From Gracilariopsis chorda (Eukaryota; Rhodophyta; Florideophyceae; Gracilariales; Gracilariaceae), in contig NBIV01000170.1 of NCBI GenBank assembly GCA_003194525.1, positions 109,643-173,642 of the forward strand: a DNA stretch of 64,000 nt, given 5' to 3'. Position 1 is the stretch's first letter. Every line of letters begins with the position of its first letter. Positions 1 through 11,532 of the stretch are shown one piece after another. A model generated the notes under the pieces. It worked only from the letters and a program-made list of their open reading frames with translations, was not told the DNA's origin and searched no databases. The position numbers and the translations under genes were made by a program.

Positions 1-70
1 CACACGCTCTCCTCCTGCACGTACCGGAATAGACATTGAGAATTCATAGCTCACGTAGTGCAGATGGGTT

Positions 71-2462
71 TTGTTTGTCAAACAGACAGATGGAGTGTAT
101 TGTGAAATGAAAAAAATGTCAGAAAGGGGCATCACGCTCGGCAGAAGGCAGTGGAGCGCGTTGGTTCGCAGTCTTTATAGCCTGAACGTCTTGAACAGCC
201 ATTTACTCGACTTTAATACGCTCTTTGCGACGATGAAATCGTTCATGGATATTTCGTATGTGACGGGAGGCGTTCCCTTCTTTCTCAGACTTCAGGGCAA
301 CGCAGCCCTTGCTCTGCCCACGCAGAACCAGAACAACACACGTTACAGCTTTTTGTGGGGTACCGGTCCGCCTTCGTTCGATCCATCTCACTATGCGCCT
401 GCCAATCTTCGTGCGTTTATTCAGGACATCAACGTAAGAGACATCGTATCCAAGTTGTACGATTTGATCCAGCCGAAGCTGGACGTGCTGCAAGAACATT
501 ACCGATCCATGCTTAGCACGCAACAACAACAACAAAATGCGGAGACCGCCGTGGATATCATGTTACAAGCGGCGGAACAAGGAGTAGTCGTACGTGGATA
601 CGAAGGAACCCAAAGTGCTACAGTCAGTGCTCCTCATTCAGGTGCCGGCGGTCTCCTTGAAGATGTTCCTGGTGGGGGGCCAACCATGATAAGAACGCTC
701 ATGGTTGATCCAACTGGCCTGTACCGAGTGGAGTCTCAAGTACAGCGATTCGTAAAAGGAACAGTTACCGAAGAGCACACTGCAGTGACGACTGCTGCTG
801 CTGCTAATGCAGGGGTGATTGCGAATGTCGCAAACAATGCACATGTGCGGTACCGACTTCTAAAACTGGCATCCAAACTTGCAGAGAAGGGCACTTTCCA
901 TCTTCTGTACCCGTACGTTGATCAGCCCGAACCGTTTGACATCAGCCTGTTTATGGATGCAAGGAACTACAAAAAGCAAAGCTCAGGTATCAGCGTCAAC
1001 GATTGGAAGCTCCGAAAGCTCACCTGGGCTGAGAACGCAGAGCTACGTTTGTACTCAGACAACATCCTACTATGCAGTGGACCGTTGATGCAGATGTCAA
1101 TGCTCCGCACGCAAAAAAACCTTGAGGACGTGCGACTACGTTTCCTGGAGAGAGAACGACAGGCAAATATGGTACACGAGCACGAGATCCAGCAAGCACA
1201 ACAGCAATCAGGTCATGTGTCACCATCACAGTTCGCAAAAATGGGACGCATATTACTGCCCAATGACCCGGTCAACTCAGCAGCGTACTGGAAGAACAAG
1301 CAAATGGATTTACAGGCGATCGTAGTGCGTACAGGACCGCTTTCTCTTTTCAGTAGAATCACCATGAACATCTGGAGAGAGGACATTCGGTGCCTTGGTA
1401 TGGATACCAGCAATCAAAGCGCATTTACGACACAGATTAACCGCTCTCGACCGTTTGACCGACCAGATCTGATTGCAATGGTGTACAACCAGTACGCAAA
1501 CGACTTCATGAAGGACTTACAGACGAACTCGGAGCATATATTTGGAATGAAGTGCCTGGGGCTTGCATCAGAGCTCTAATTTCAAGAGTGCAATGTGCCT
1601 CATCACAACATGCTCGTGTGGCTCGAATGAGACGTGATTGAAGACGTTGATGTGATCGACGAGCTGATTCGTGCAGAACTTCCCCCTCCCGGTTAAAACT
1701 GCGCATTGAATGCCCTCATTCGTTCCATGCACAGGCACCGCCACTCCCCCTATTGTCGGATTTGCGCTGGGCGGTGCAATTTTGGATACGACAGCAACAT
1801 GATTGTGCTGGAGACGTATATTGAAGAAAACACGAATCGCGTGATGTACCGCAGAAGAAAGCAACAAGACCTCAGGATTGTGCCATAAAACCCAAATCTG
1901 ACCAAGAAGTACCGCTCTCATATCAACGTAAACCACACGCAAGGAGGGGGCGCAGTGGCTTATGTGATGAAGTACGCCTTCAAGCAGCCCAAAAATCAAG
2001 AGGTGGTGCTCAATGTGAGTAGTGCTAATGAGACAGACACACAGAAAGAGCAGCAACAAGAGCCGCAGGCCCAGAACGACATTCATGCATACATGCGAGC
2101 GCGTGTGGTGGGCTCCGTCAATGCAGCTTGGAGAATGTTCGAGTTCCGACATGTTCAATTCGTACCAAAAGTAAAGCGACTAACCATTCACTTGGAAGGA
2201 GGGCGAATTTTTCTGATCAGAGGTCCAAATCAAATCTATTCGGCATCGCAGCCGTCTACATTGGAGAGATACTTGGCAAAACCCGAAACATATGCGAACC
2301 TCGAATACCTTTCGTACTTTGAAAATTTGCGATTGTATCGCACGCATCCTGCTTGCGTGCTTAACCAATGCAACGGAGACAGCACTCAGTTGCCCAAAGA
2401 CGACTGGAATCCGCCCATGTACGTGGTAGAGCGCACGCGTTCTGCTACGTTCAATGTTCTTG
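71..2462 (+). pseudogene. Helitron Rep domain relic (copy A)
   Basis: Helitrons move by rolling-circle replication using a Rep-helicase protein. One frame stays open in sense across this interval, interrupted only by four stops at 1577 (TAA), 1628 (TGA), 1694 (TAA) and 1886 (TAA). The Helitron_like_N region is recognisable from RSRPFDRPDLIAMVYNQY (about 1440-1500), followed by a degenerate HUH-type site VPHHNMLVWL, a Cys/His cluster MHRHRHSPYCRICAGRC and the Tyr motif AYVMKYAFK that should hold the nicking tyrosine. The N-terminal 350 codons contain a poly-Gln run and an Ala-rich run. The same order occurs in copy B near 11.5-13.5 kb at roughly half identity. No helicase follows, because the frame runs into antisense gypsy sequence at about 2440-2462. 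The first codon used is TTG and upstream is closed, so the left end is probably lost. Dead as it stands. Confidence 0.8.
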
Positions 2463-3420
2463 AAGAAAATGCAACAGGTCGTTTAACATTACTTTCAACC
2501 TGTTCCATGACAGCTCCAATGGCGTATTGAGAACCGTCGTTAGTAATGATAATAGGCAGTTTTAGGTCAAAGTTTCTGAGCACTGGGGTTATCGTTATAG
2601 CTTTCTTCGGAGACTCAAAACGTTCAATTTGTTCTTAAATCCATTCAAACTCTGATTGATTTTCCGCATAGTTTGTTGAAAGGTTTTGATATTACGGAAC
2701 AGTTCTTAATGAATCTTCGGTAGTAGTTTAGTAACTAATCGACCTTCTTTTTCATAAACTCACATTTTGAAATCTGCCGATAAAGTTCGTACTCGCACAC
2801 TTGGTCGAGTACACATTTGAGTGTTTGAGATGTTCGTCTTTGTTTGTATTATAAATAAGAATGTCATCTAGATATAGAAGGACGAATGTATCTAAGTACT
2901 CTCGTAATACGCTATTCATCAGGCTCATGAACGAAGCTGGCGCATTGGTAAGACCGAAGGGAAGTACAAGGATCTCAAAGTGACCATGTCTTGTACGAAA
3001 GGCTGTTCTAGCAACCGACTTTTCGGAAAGTTTTATTTGATGATACCCTGAACGGTAATCTATTTTCGAGAGTATTATAGCTCCACTCAACTGATCGAAT
3101 ATGTCATCAATTCTGAATGTAGGATAGGTGTTCTTTACCACTAGTTTTTTCGAACCTCGGTAGTCTATTCATAGCCTTAACGACGCATTTTCTTCGCGAC
3201 CAACAGTACAGGGGCACTCCAAGGACTTGAATTCGGTTGGATGAAACCCGTTGAGGTAGGTCATCGAGTTACTTACGCAGTTCTGTAAGCTTTTTATCTG
3301 GCATTCGAGATACTCCTTTCTTTAATAGTGTAAAATCGGGTAGTAGGTCGAATTTAAACTCTTATTCTCACTTCTTGGGTAGTTATTTTGGGAGTTTACC
3401 TGGTAAATAATCTTTGTTAT
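2440..3420 (-). pseudogene. Ty3/gypsy RT-RNase H relic
   Basis: On the minus strand, 3141 to 2752 encodes a reverse-transcriptase core: YPTFRIDDIFDQL, then KIDYRSGYHQIKL, LPFGLTNAPASF and the catalytic LLYLDDILIY. The palm Asp pair is intact. Nearer 2583-2461 the frame reads as the start of RNase H (IITNDGSQYAIGAVM ... RPVAFSSRTLN). Upstream, 3300-3145 holds frameshifted remains of the RT fingers (LDDLPQRVSSN, VVKAMNRLPRFEK). Gag, protease and integrase are absent, so this is a fragment. It ends inside the Helitron relic, where both readings share the stretch near 2450-2462. Confidence 0.75.
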
Positions 3421-3925
3421 CACTTAACAACGACTTTAGATTAGGGATGTTGTGATGAACGTTCATGAATGTGGCGATCCCCCTTGGAAAGTGCAAATGC
3501 GCTCATAAGGCGCCATGCACGATCCTTGCTGTTAGATGAAAAAACGTGCAGGCAGCAGTTTTTCATCTAACAGAAGCGATAGGCAGTTTACTTACAACTA
3601 TAGAATTTGCAGGCCAATCATCTCAGAGGTTTGCAAAAAGGACAAACATGAGTATGAGTGGAGAGTACCGGCCAAAACGGATCACAGCTGAACAGGATTT
3701 TTTCATGCTCTTCGCGTAGTTCAAAGTACAAAATCTGACTATGAAAGCAGGATCGTTGGAACTATTAAATAAATGTAGAAGCTAACTCCTCTACAACCTT
3801 TTCACTAAATATCCACTTTGCCCGTCGTATTAATCACTGTTGAACTATACTATCTCTCAGAGGTTATAGGCCTAGCTTTGGCGCTAACAAAGCACAAAAA
3901 TACCAAACGTTTGACTTGATCAGAG
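3421..3925. other. Non-coding stretch
   Basis: I see no gene here. The only structure is a 15-bp perfect inverted repeat at 3529-3573, listed separately. Confidence 0.6.
3529..3573. repeat. 15-bp perfect hairpin
   Basis: The left arm CTGTTAGATGAAAAA (3529-3543) and right arm TTTTTCATCTAACAG (3559-3573) are exact reverse complements around a 15-nt spacer. It lies in non-coding DNA between two retroelement relics. It could be the terminus of a small foldback element or a chance survivor. Confidence 0.7.
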
Positions 3926-5268
3926 ATGAATGAGTTCAACGACGTCTTGAAACTTAAGGTACCACTACTGACTGCTAAGAACTGTTTTATGTGGTCGAAC
4001 ACGCTAGACTTGGTACTGAGAGCAAAGGGGGCATGGTCCATTGTAATTGAATCTGAGACCAAACTAGAATATGTTGAAGAAGAAATACCCAAGTTCGAGC
4101 GTCGTCGGGACATTGCCCTGTCGGCAATACTGCAATCCGTTCACCCTGCATGTGTAGCTTCATAAGTAAGGCTTCGCGATTCAGTATTTATCTGGAAAGG
4201 GTTGAGCTCGAGTTTAGAGAGTGAATCTCAGGTTATTCTGGATGCATTAGTCGAAATGAATCAAGGTATGAGGTTGAGACCGGCAGAGTGCATTATGCAT
4301 TTTTCAAGCCGGCTTGCAGAAGTGAAGTCGAAGTTAAGTGGAATTGGTAAGATCACACCTGACGACTAAAGACTTCGAGCATTAATGAGAGGCTTACCAG
4401 ATGAGTATAGCACAACGAAGGAGATAATTAGGGGACTTGAAAAGTCCTATCAGCAAGAACTGGCAATACTTATTCAGAAAGAGGTAGAGCTCAGACAGGA
4501 TGATGGAAAGGAAGAGGACGTTAGAGAGCATGGCATGCCGACTAAGGGAAATACTGAAAGAAGCAGCTACTTTGTCCACGGACGAGGAAAATGTTACCAC
4601 TGTGGGAAACCTTTCCACAAGATGGACAGATGCTGGGAGATTCCGGACAGTAAGTGTTACCGAGGCAATGGCATACACAAGAAGAAGCCCAGGAAAATGA
4701 ATCAAAGACCGGAGAGAGATGACAAATATATGGCAGGACTACTACTTTATGCTCATGGCTCAGAAGTTCAGCATACATCTTGTCATGAGGAAGGGCAAGG
4801 CCTTGTTGCCAAGTATCAACGGGCACCCGGGGCAAGCCGAAAGTGGTATTTGGATTCCGGAGCATCGAAACTCATTACAAATTCGTGTCAAAACTTCGAT
4901 GGAGAAGTCCTTAAACCGCACAGCACAAAGATTTCTGTTGGCAGCGGTGAGATCCTGGATGTTAAAAGGATGGGAACAATTCAGTGCAAGGTGATGGAAA
5001 ATGGAGTAGCAATCCGGATAACACTTCGTGAAGTCCATTACATCTCTAAAATGGCTTGTATTCTGGTATCCGTAAGTGCTATCCGTTAAAAAGGGTTTGA
5101 CATGGCGCTTTCAACCAATGAGAACTGTAATGAGATTGCTACTGTAACCAAACCATTAATGAATATGCCAATTGTTGATGCTTTGGAATTGGAACATGGA
5201 CTATACGAAGTGCTGCTGAAGGTAAAGGACTCAGATGGAAAAGCGATGCTTTGCTCCGATGATTGACC
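3926..5268 (+). pseudogene. Ty1/copia gag-protease relic
   Basis: One frame reads through gag into protease with stops at 4163 (TAA), 4366 (TAA), 5087 (TAA) and about 5264. The N-terminal part (CFMWSNTLDLVLRAKGAW) resembles the copia gag N-terminus. The middle (LRALMRGLPDEYSTTKEII) is the usual gag 'sLP..y' region. A CCHC zinc knuckle CYHCGKPFHKMDRC follows at about 4594-4635, then the aspartic protease site KWYLDSGASKLIT (about 4842-4880). The integrase and RT expected downstream in copia elements are missing. All breaks within gag-protease are nonsense changes and I see no frameshift. Confidence 0.8.
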
Positions 5269-5529
5269 TTAATATTAGTCATAGAGATCTTGATTATTTC
5301 TATGGGTGCGGTGGTTCCGATTGGAACTGAAGACATTTTGGTCAGTTTCTCTCGCAGTTTTTTGGGCAACGGGGATCATTTGCTCTATGCCATGGTTCTC
5401 TGCAACGAAAACAATGTGCGTGCTTGCGGCAGTGTTCTCTGGTTTTCTGGGTAAGGTTATATAACTTCACGTTCCCAATTTCCACCAGTACGAGTCAATT
5501 AGTCTGCCGGTGGACGTCTGCCGATCTGC

Positions 5530-6180
5530 CGAACCTACTGCACCCCATCTTTTATACGCTGATTCAACTCTTTCCGCATCCTTCATGGAGTCGGTAACAG
5601 ATTTGTATTCCTTCGTACAAAGTTCTTTCCAATGAAGCTCTGCAGACCTCTTGTGTATCTGCCTACCTGTTCTTCCATACTGATATTAGGAATATCCAGT
5701 AGGATCTTCAAGAAGTCTTCATGGTACTGCTGGACGTCTTTTACCTGTTTCCCCTTGCTCAGTTTATCGCGAGCAAGTTTTTCTTTGTTCACTATTCTGA
5801 AGCGAGTCTCGAGACCATTAAGTAGCTCGTAGAATGTGCCAAAGTCTATTCCATTCTTCACTTGGGTGAGGTACCATTCTTGAGCAGCTCCACTAGTATA
5901 GCTGAGTGCTATGGGAAGCACCTTTTCGTTTGAAGTTCCTTCAAGATAGTTTCAGAGGTGGATGATCCAACTATCAATATTCTGTTTTCCAGTAAACATA
6001 GGAGACCTATTGAACTTTAGAGCAGACAAACATTCGCCTCTAGAGCAAAGAAGGAGGCTAAGAGCAGACTCAAGCGATGTGATCTGCTGTTCGGCTTATC
6101 TTTCGAGTCTTTCCATTCTCCCATGTGTATTTTCCAGCGCATTTCGAAGATTTTGGATGATTTGATTTGCACGGGACTTT
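5530..6180 (-). pseudogene. Ty3/gypsy gag relic
   Basis: The minus strand from about 6180 carries a short coiled stretch, then FTGKQNIDSWIIHL with an in-frame stop, then an open 112-codon section (5921-5583) reading ALSYTSGAAQEWYLTQVKNG and LLNGLETRFRIVNKEKLARD. This is the Retrotrans_gag pattern: a 'tG.A..Wy' motif followed by a charged helix. No zinc knuckle or protease follows, so it is a capsid fragment. It may belong to the same decayed element as the minus-strand RT at 2440-3420, but the copia relic between them prevents a firm link. Confidence 0.7.
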
Positions 6181-6333
6181 GAAGAAGGCGCAGCATTGCC
6201 TGGAGTGCCCAAAACTGCTTGGAATCAAGTGCAACAGGAAAACCTTTCCTAATAGGTCGAATTATTTGGCCAAAAATCGGTATCTTGGTAGTTATAATGC
6301 TGATTGTTTTTAGAACCCTGCTAGAATAAAGAC

Positions 6334-6410
6334 CTATGATGTTACGAAGTGGTAGCAGACCGTCAGTCGAGAGTTCGAGGTCTTGGGTTCGAATCCCTTC
6401 GCTGTACGAA
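6334..6410 (+). repeat. tRNA-derived sequence (SINE-like or pseudo-tRNA)
   Basis: GGTTCGAATCC at 6386-6396 is an exact consensus RNA polymerase III B box. TTACGAAGTGGTAGC at 6342-6356 resembles an A box with the D-loop GG, at tRNA-like spacing. The T stem keeps only three pairs and the two acceptor strands do not pair, so this is not a working tRNA gene. A tRNA-headed SINE or a decayed tRNA fits better. Confidence 0.35.
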
Positions 6411-6636
6411 CGTGGACGTGTATCGGAGTGGCTAACGTTGAGTTTGTTCAGTCGAGTTTACCAGTTGTCAGGAGCTTGAGAAGATAGTAAGAACTTTACG
6501 GCAACTTCTTCCTTGACAAAGCTTGTTAATCTTGGCGCAATGGGAGCTCGAACATATCCACAAACGGTAACCTAAAGGGTAGAGTGGCCAATGTTTATCC
6601 TTTTACAAAATTTTATTTACCGGCTAAAAACCGCGG

Positions 6637-7374
6637 TTAACGTTTCTCTTGCTGACGTCTTCGTTCTTTTTCTTTAGCCAATCGATGCTCGGTACCCTTG
6701 CGGTGGCATTCGTATTTTCTCCGATTGTTGAACGGCGGTATAAGGCAAATATTACAACCAGGTGGTGACGTTTTCGACAACACTTTGTTTTTGTGTTTGG
6801 TACCGTGAAGGTGTTCTTCGAGTTGTTTGCGACTGTTGAGGCATATTGCAATCGTAACACGTAGGTGTAGGGAGGTAACGTCGAAGTGTATGCCTCCTTT
6901 GGCACTGGATGCAATCGTATGCCACACGGCAAAGGTTGATGTTTCCCCCGTCACTGATTGGCAACACACGAGGGCGGTTCTGATTGGCTGATTCTTACGC
7001 TTGACGAATTTGTTTTCTGACCGTGTGGACTCCTACAGGTTGTCCATGACGGATGCTTGTTGGAGTTCTTGTAGGACTTCTGCAATCTTGTCCACTGGCT
7101 CTGAAGATGGTGGTTGGCTCCGAGGTGTCCGCGGTGTGAGCAAAACGACGTTATCGAATGAGTCGGGTGACGGCGTCTGGGGTTCGAAGGAGACGTTGCG
7201 GTCAGTCACGGAGTTCCAGGGTCGGAGAGGACCGTGGGTGGCGGCGGCGGCGGTGTTGACGCTGGTTCGGAGGATACGTCGTTGTTGGTGTACACCGACG
7301 GCGAAGGCGGCGGTGAAGTAGGTCGGAGTATTAAGCTTACTCGAAACACAAACACACAATTGGTCAGAAATCAA
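6637..7374 (-). pseudogene. Broken two-finger U1-type zinc-finger gene
   Basis: One minus-strand frame runs from 7374 to 6637 with a single TAG at 7033-7035. Its first part is Pro/Ser/Thr-rich. Its end carries a matrin/U1-type finger CNICLIPPFNNRRKYECHRK ending in H-x5-H (C-x2-C-x13-H-x5-H) and a basic tail. A second finger sits just upstream, but its CYDC half is in another frame from the LNSRKQLEEHLHGTKH half. An apparent 2-nt loss near 6850 would explain this, giving C-x2-C-x12-H-x5-H. Fingers of this type bind double-stranded RNA or splicing factors. Whether this is a host pseudogene or a transposon passenger is unclear. An intron covering the break is a weaker alternative. Confidence 0.5.
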
Positions 7375-8837
7375 CAGTCAGTATGATCTGGGTCTATGTA
7401 GCTCATCCAATCTTCGGAGATTTCGTGTAGCAATACCCACCAAGGCTGGTTGGTCGCCAGTTCCAGGTAAGCAGAATACTTACTTGCGACGCTATGAATG
7501 TTAGAAACAGATGTGCAATGGTTCAGAATGGTTGGAAGTCGATGGTGATGATCCGAGTTGAACTTCGGAGCATAAATCAGGGTTGCTATAGAGGTTCTAG
7601 CCTAATCCTATCAGTGTTAATAGTCAATAATAAATCGCCCAAGTTTATTGGCATTATGCTTGGCCACACTGGTGGCCTCCTTACGCAGGTAGTTTACCGG
7701 GTTCAATGCCAGATCTAGCCGTTTGATGACTTGGCGAAGTCCCTAGCTGATGAATTATTCTATGACTTGGCAAAAGTAAGCAAGAGGGAGGGTCTTGATG
7801 ATCTATGATGATTTGGCACGGATCTCTCGGGAACCTTCTATGACCTTTTGATCATTGCTGTACCGTGTGAGATGTTTGTCAACGATGTAGGTAGTAGGCG
7901 ACGTGTAATTCTGAGTCAAATTTGTCCACGTAGTAGGTCAGGGCTTTTCTGACATAAGATTGGTGTCGTGTCATATTCACAGTATGTCACAAAACATGCC
8001 AACTAGGTTTTAAGGGCAGGTAGACATGTCAAGCAGGTAACCGATGTCTTCAAGAGACAAAGTGGAATATACGAAAAATAGACTCGTAAGAACTGATATT
8101 GTATCCAACTATACTCAAACAAAGGTAAAATAATAACTAAATCTAACATCTTCATACTAACGCTGTAGATGTATTTCTTCTGGTGGTATTGCTTTGAGGA
8201 ATGTTTTTGCGGAGGGTTGTACCGGGACGTTCATGTACTCTCTGCGTTTGACAGTGATTATAATATCACCTTTCGGTATTCTGCCTGAATCACCCGAGAG
8301 GGTAGTAGAGGATCTTTCATCAGCCAGTCCTGAATCAGGAGGGACATCTAAGGCAAGAGCTTTTGCAACTAGTTCAACCCGGATTGTAAGCATGGCATCG
8401 AGGGCACAAGGTGAAGTCTCAAAACCAATATCTGGGTTCCCGCGGTGTCGTAACTACATTAGCCATCCATCCCCAAGAGCATTGGTCCTAGGCCATGTCC
8501 TGCGGAACTTGAGCACAAGTGCATTTCTCCCGACATATGACATATCGCACCAAAATTAATCAAGGAGGACGTTCTAAGAGTTCGAGCCATGAAGCCAAGA
8601 TGATATTGTACTGTACTCTGAACCTTTGTTGTTCGTACTCCGTGGTCAGGGCTATCGTTCTTGAAATGTCCTTACTTCCCATACTATAAACTCTTTGCTT
8701 TCAGACGAGTCCTGGAGGTCTTCTCTGACCCTACAGATGGTGCATCATCCAAATGACGTCCATCAAAATCACTAGTAGTGTCATATTACTGAAGTAAGCT
8801 AGCGGTAGATATGTCACAAGTCAGGTTTTTTCTCTCA
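7375..8837. other. No recognisable gene
   Basis: I found no convincing coding region. A 78-codon minus-strand open frame at 8157-8393 continues upstream through one stop to about 8560 but matches nothing I know. Confidence 0.5.
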
Positions 8838-9310
8838 CTACTTGCAGAACTGACACAACGGCACAATATGGTAAGTCGTTAGAGGTTCCAAAGCTAGAGG
8901 AAACATTTCTATGTATATTGAATCTTCTACTGCGCCATCAATACTGTTCATTCGGGTAAACAAAGACTGAATTTCGTCTACGTACTCTTTCATCATCTTG
9001 TTTTCTGTTTTTCTTTCCTGATGGAGCGTAGTCACGATTTGAACTCTTGTCGCAAAATAAATAGTTTCATACCGTTCTCTCAGCTGCTGATGAAGGTAGT
9101 ACTGGTTCTGTTGCTGACCGCAGAAAGTGTGCAACCGTATGTTTTATAAAGAATACGCAAAGGACATCTGATACTTCGAAACAATCTTCTTGCCATCCTC
9201 TTGCACTGCAATCATATTCCCGTAAGCTGCGTTTGAAGCCATTTACTCTAACCAAGGATTTCGCTGACAACGAGCAAGCTGACCTCTTAGAATACATCAA
9301 TAAACGCACA
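8838..9310 (-). pseudogene. Probable copia-type gag relic
   Basis: Minus-strand 9134-8838 reads LRERYETIYFATRVQIVTTL, then ENKMMKEYVDEIQSLFTRMN, then a 'lpl.leplttyhi' segment. This matches the UBN2 (copia gag) layout of an alternating-helix region followed by a short hydrophobic 'sLp' block. Sequence 5' of it (9310-9140) is open only in scattered frames. There is no zinc knuckle. It differs clearly from the copia gag at 3926, so it is another family or an older copy. Confidence 0.5.
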
Positions 9311-9882
9311 TTTATTTCCCTCCAAACGACTAGCCAGTGGTAATCAAAAGATTTGTCCTACTGGCGCGAACCAGTCAAGCACGTGTAAGATCTGTCACTC
9401 TCGACAGCCTCAACTTCCATCAGCACCGTCGAACACATCTCATACGCGAATATCTCTCACGGCCGACGAACAGGAAAATCCTTGCTGCATCCAATCAGGT
9501 GATAGTCTTGCAATTCCATGTACAGGGTTTCGATCTTCGGGCCGACGGAGCACAAAATCTATTCCAAAAAAAAACAAGTAACATTGCCACGGTGCACATC
9601 AATGTGCTTCAAGTCAGCCTGTATTATGCACAATTGTTCTAATAATGTGCACAAAGGCGGCGGAATAGCATCCATACGGTCGCACAGAATGCATAGTTTT
9701 AGGTGGCAAACCTCTGTTTGGGACATATCGGCCATGGCTTTAGATGATAGTTGAAACGACGAAGTAGAGTAAAGTAAATTGTAGTTGGTTGCTTGGAGAA
9801 ACCTTTTCTGCAACTTTAGGGTACATTATAGCTTAAGTACACAATCTTCAGCACATTAGAAAATAGGTAAAATAGAAATGTA
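9311..9882. other. No recognisable gene
   Basis: Short open frames on both strands carry no motif I can identify. The stretch becomes AT-rich toward the tandem repeat that follows. Confidence 0.5.
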
Positions 9883-10250
9883 TACTATTCAAACAACAAA
9901 ATAAATAACGTACAGTACATTCTACGTATACCCTTCTAACAAAAAAAGTTATAGTTTACGTATTGCATACGTAATCTGCACAGTACGGCAAAATTTTACC
10001 CTCCTAAAAACAATATTTGTAATCTATGCATTGCATACGTAAACCGCGCAGTACTAAAAATGTGTACCCTTCTAACAAAAATATTTAGAGTTTACGTAGT
10101 GCATACGTAGGCTGCGCAGTACTGCAAACGTATACCGTTCTAACAAAAATAGTTTTAATCTATGCATTGCATACGTAGGCCACACAGTACTACAAAAGTA
10201 GAACCCTCGAACAAGAACAGAAGTCAACTATACGTTGCATATGACGGTAA
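9883..10250. repeat. 68-bp tandem repeat
   Basis: A diverged unit recurs with starts of its TACCCTTCTAACA-like segment at 9929, 9997, 10065, 10133 and about 10202, a period of 68 bp (69 for the last). A partial unit precedes it near 9883. Each unit contains a GCATACGTA core and a (G)CAGTAC segment. About four and a half units remain. There are no unique spacers, so it is not CRISPR-like. It lies upstream of the second Helitron relic. Confidence 0.8.
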
Positions 10251-10678
10251 ATCGTATTCAATATGTATTGACGTCTCAAATCAAGACTGAATAAGAGCGA
10301 TGCATATGTACTTAGTGAAGTACTACGTGTGTAAACTATCAATGTACTGCTGGTTCCAGGAACATCTTGAGACAATGAAGGCAATATTTATACGTATACA
10401 TCATGCAGCAAACCATTATACAACACCAATTCTCTACTTAAGGGGCAGAGACGGTACATTTTCCATCGAAAGTTGATCACCAAATCTCTCAATCTCTCTC
10501 CGGTTCCCGCAGTCCGACATGAGATCTTCATCGCATCGACCGCCATCAAAAAGTGGTGGACGCCGGCCAGGAGCAGGCTGTCGTCCAAGAGAGAATATAT
10601 AACCCATGTATCATCGGGACATAACCGATGAGCTTGCTCAGGTGGACCTGGGAGCTAGAACCGAGCTTCCTCAAAAAG
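10251..10678. other. No recognisable gene
   Basis: Sequence between the tandem repeat and the first readable Helitron codons. I see no motif. It may hold the Helitron 5' end, but no terminus can be placed. Confidence 0.4.
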
Positions 10679-11214
10679 TTAAGGAACCTCATAACACTGA
10701 AGAGATTTACTTGACCTCCTCTCTTTCATCCGGCATTCAACAAGAAAGAGATGGGATGTTTATTTAGTTCGCTGGGAGACATCGTGAAGTCATTCAATAT
10801 GGAGCAGAATATGTCTCGGATGCAAATGCAGAAAATAATCGTCAAGGGCTCGCACGTCCGAGCTCTTCTTATCCGAAGTATTCACCAATCACTGACAAAT
10901 TTCCAGCATTTTCTGGAACGTGCGGTGAAAATTGTGATCAAGCACCTCAATGTCCTCCGAATGATTCAGGGCGGGTGCTTCTTATTCGTATGTGCAAGTA
11001 TTGTGGCGCCGTTCTGCTTGGTACGGAGAACGAAGGAACATGCTTTGGATATAAGAGCTCCAGGTTGCTTGGAGTTTCTCTTAGACGAGTGCATATCAAA
11101 TGGCAACTTGGAGATTATATATCATTTACATTCTTTTTAAATGCTATCAACACAATTAAATGTGTTATTTTTAACCGTTGTCACGTTCATGGATATGAAG
11201 TACGCTCGGGGTAG
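10679..11214 (+). pseudogene. Helitron N-terminal Cys-rich region (copy B)
   Basis: One frame with a single TAG near 10766 runs from about 10679 to 11214. It carries RMCKYCGAVLLGTENEGTC (about 10986-11043), the C-x2-C-G-A block that precedes Rep in many Helitron RepHel proteins. Upstream is a low-complexity Ser/Pro-rich leader. About 200 bp of unreadable sequence separate it from the Rep domain, so the N-terminus of copy B is damaged. Confidence 0.55.
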
Positions 11215-11532
11215 AAGTCCATCATTTCTTTGACTTCAAGGCAATGTGTATCTTTCTGTTCCAGGCCAGGACGTACGCTCCACATACTTGTGGTCGGAAG
11301 GCCCTCCCGGTCTTAAATCACGGGTTTTTCTTCGTCTTTTACGAGAAGAATGATTTCTAACCCGAATATTCGACACTTGGTTCCAAATTTATACGATATT
11401 TATCAACCAACACCAGATATTGTCTGACAGAGATATACAATTTGTTCAGATTAGACAAAAGTCTTCGGAGGATATTAAACACCGACGATTCTACACTGGA
11501 CATCTGTGCAGACGCTGTTCAGGAAAAAATAG

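Noticed and set aside
6334-6410. Functional tRNA gene
   Set aside because: The acceptor strands do not pair and the T stem has only three pairs.
9883-10250. CRISPR-like array
   Set aside because: Units are contiguous and diverged along their whole length, with no constant repeat separated by unique spacers, and the context is eukaryotic.
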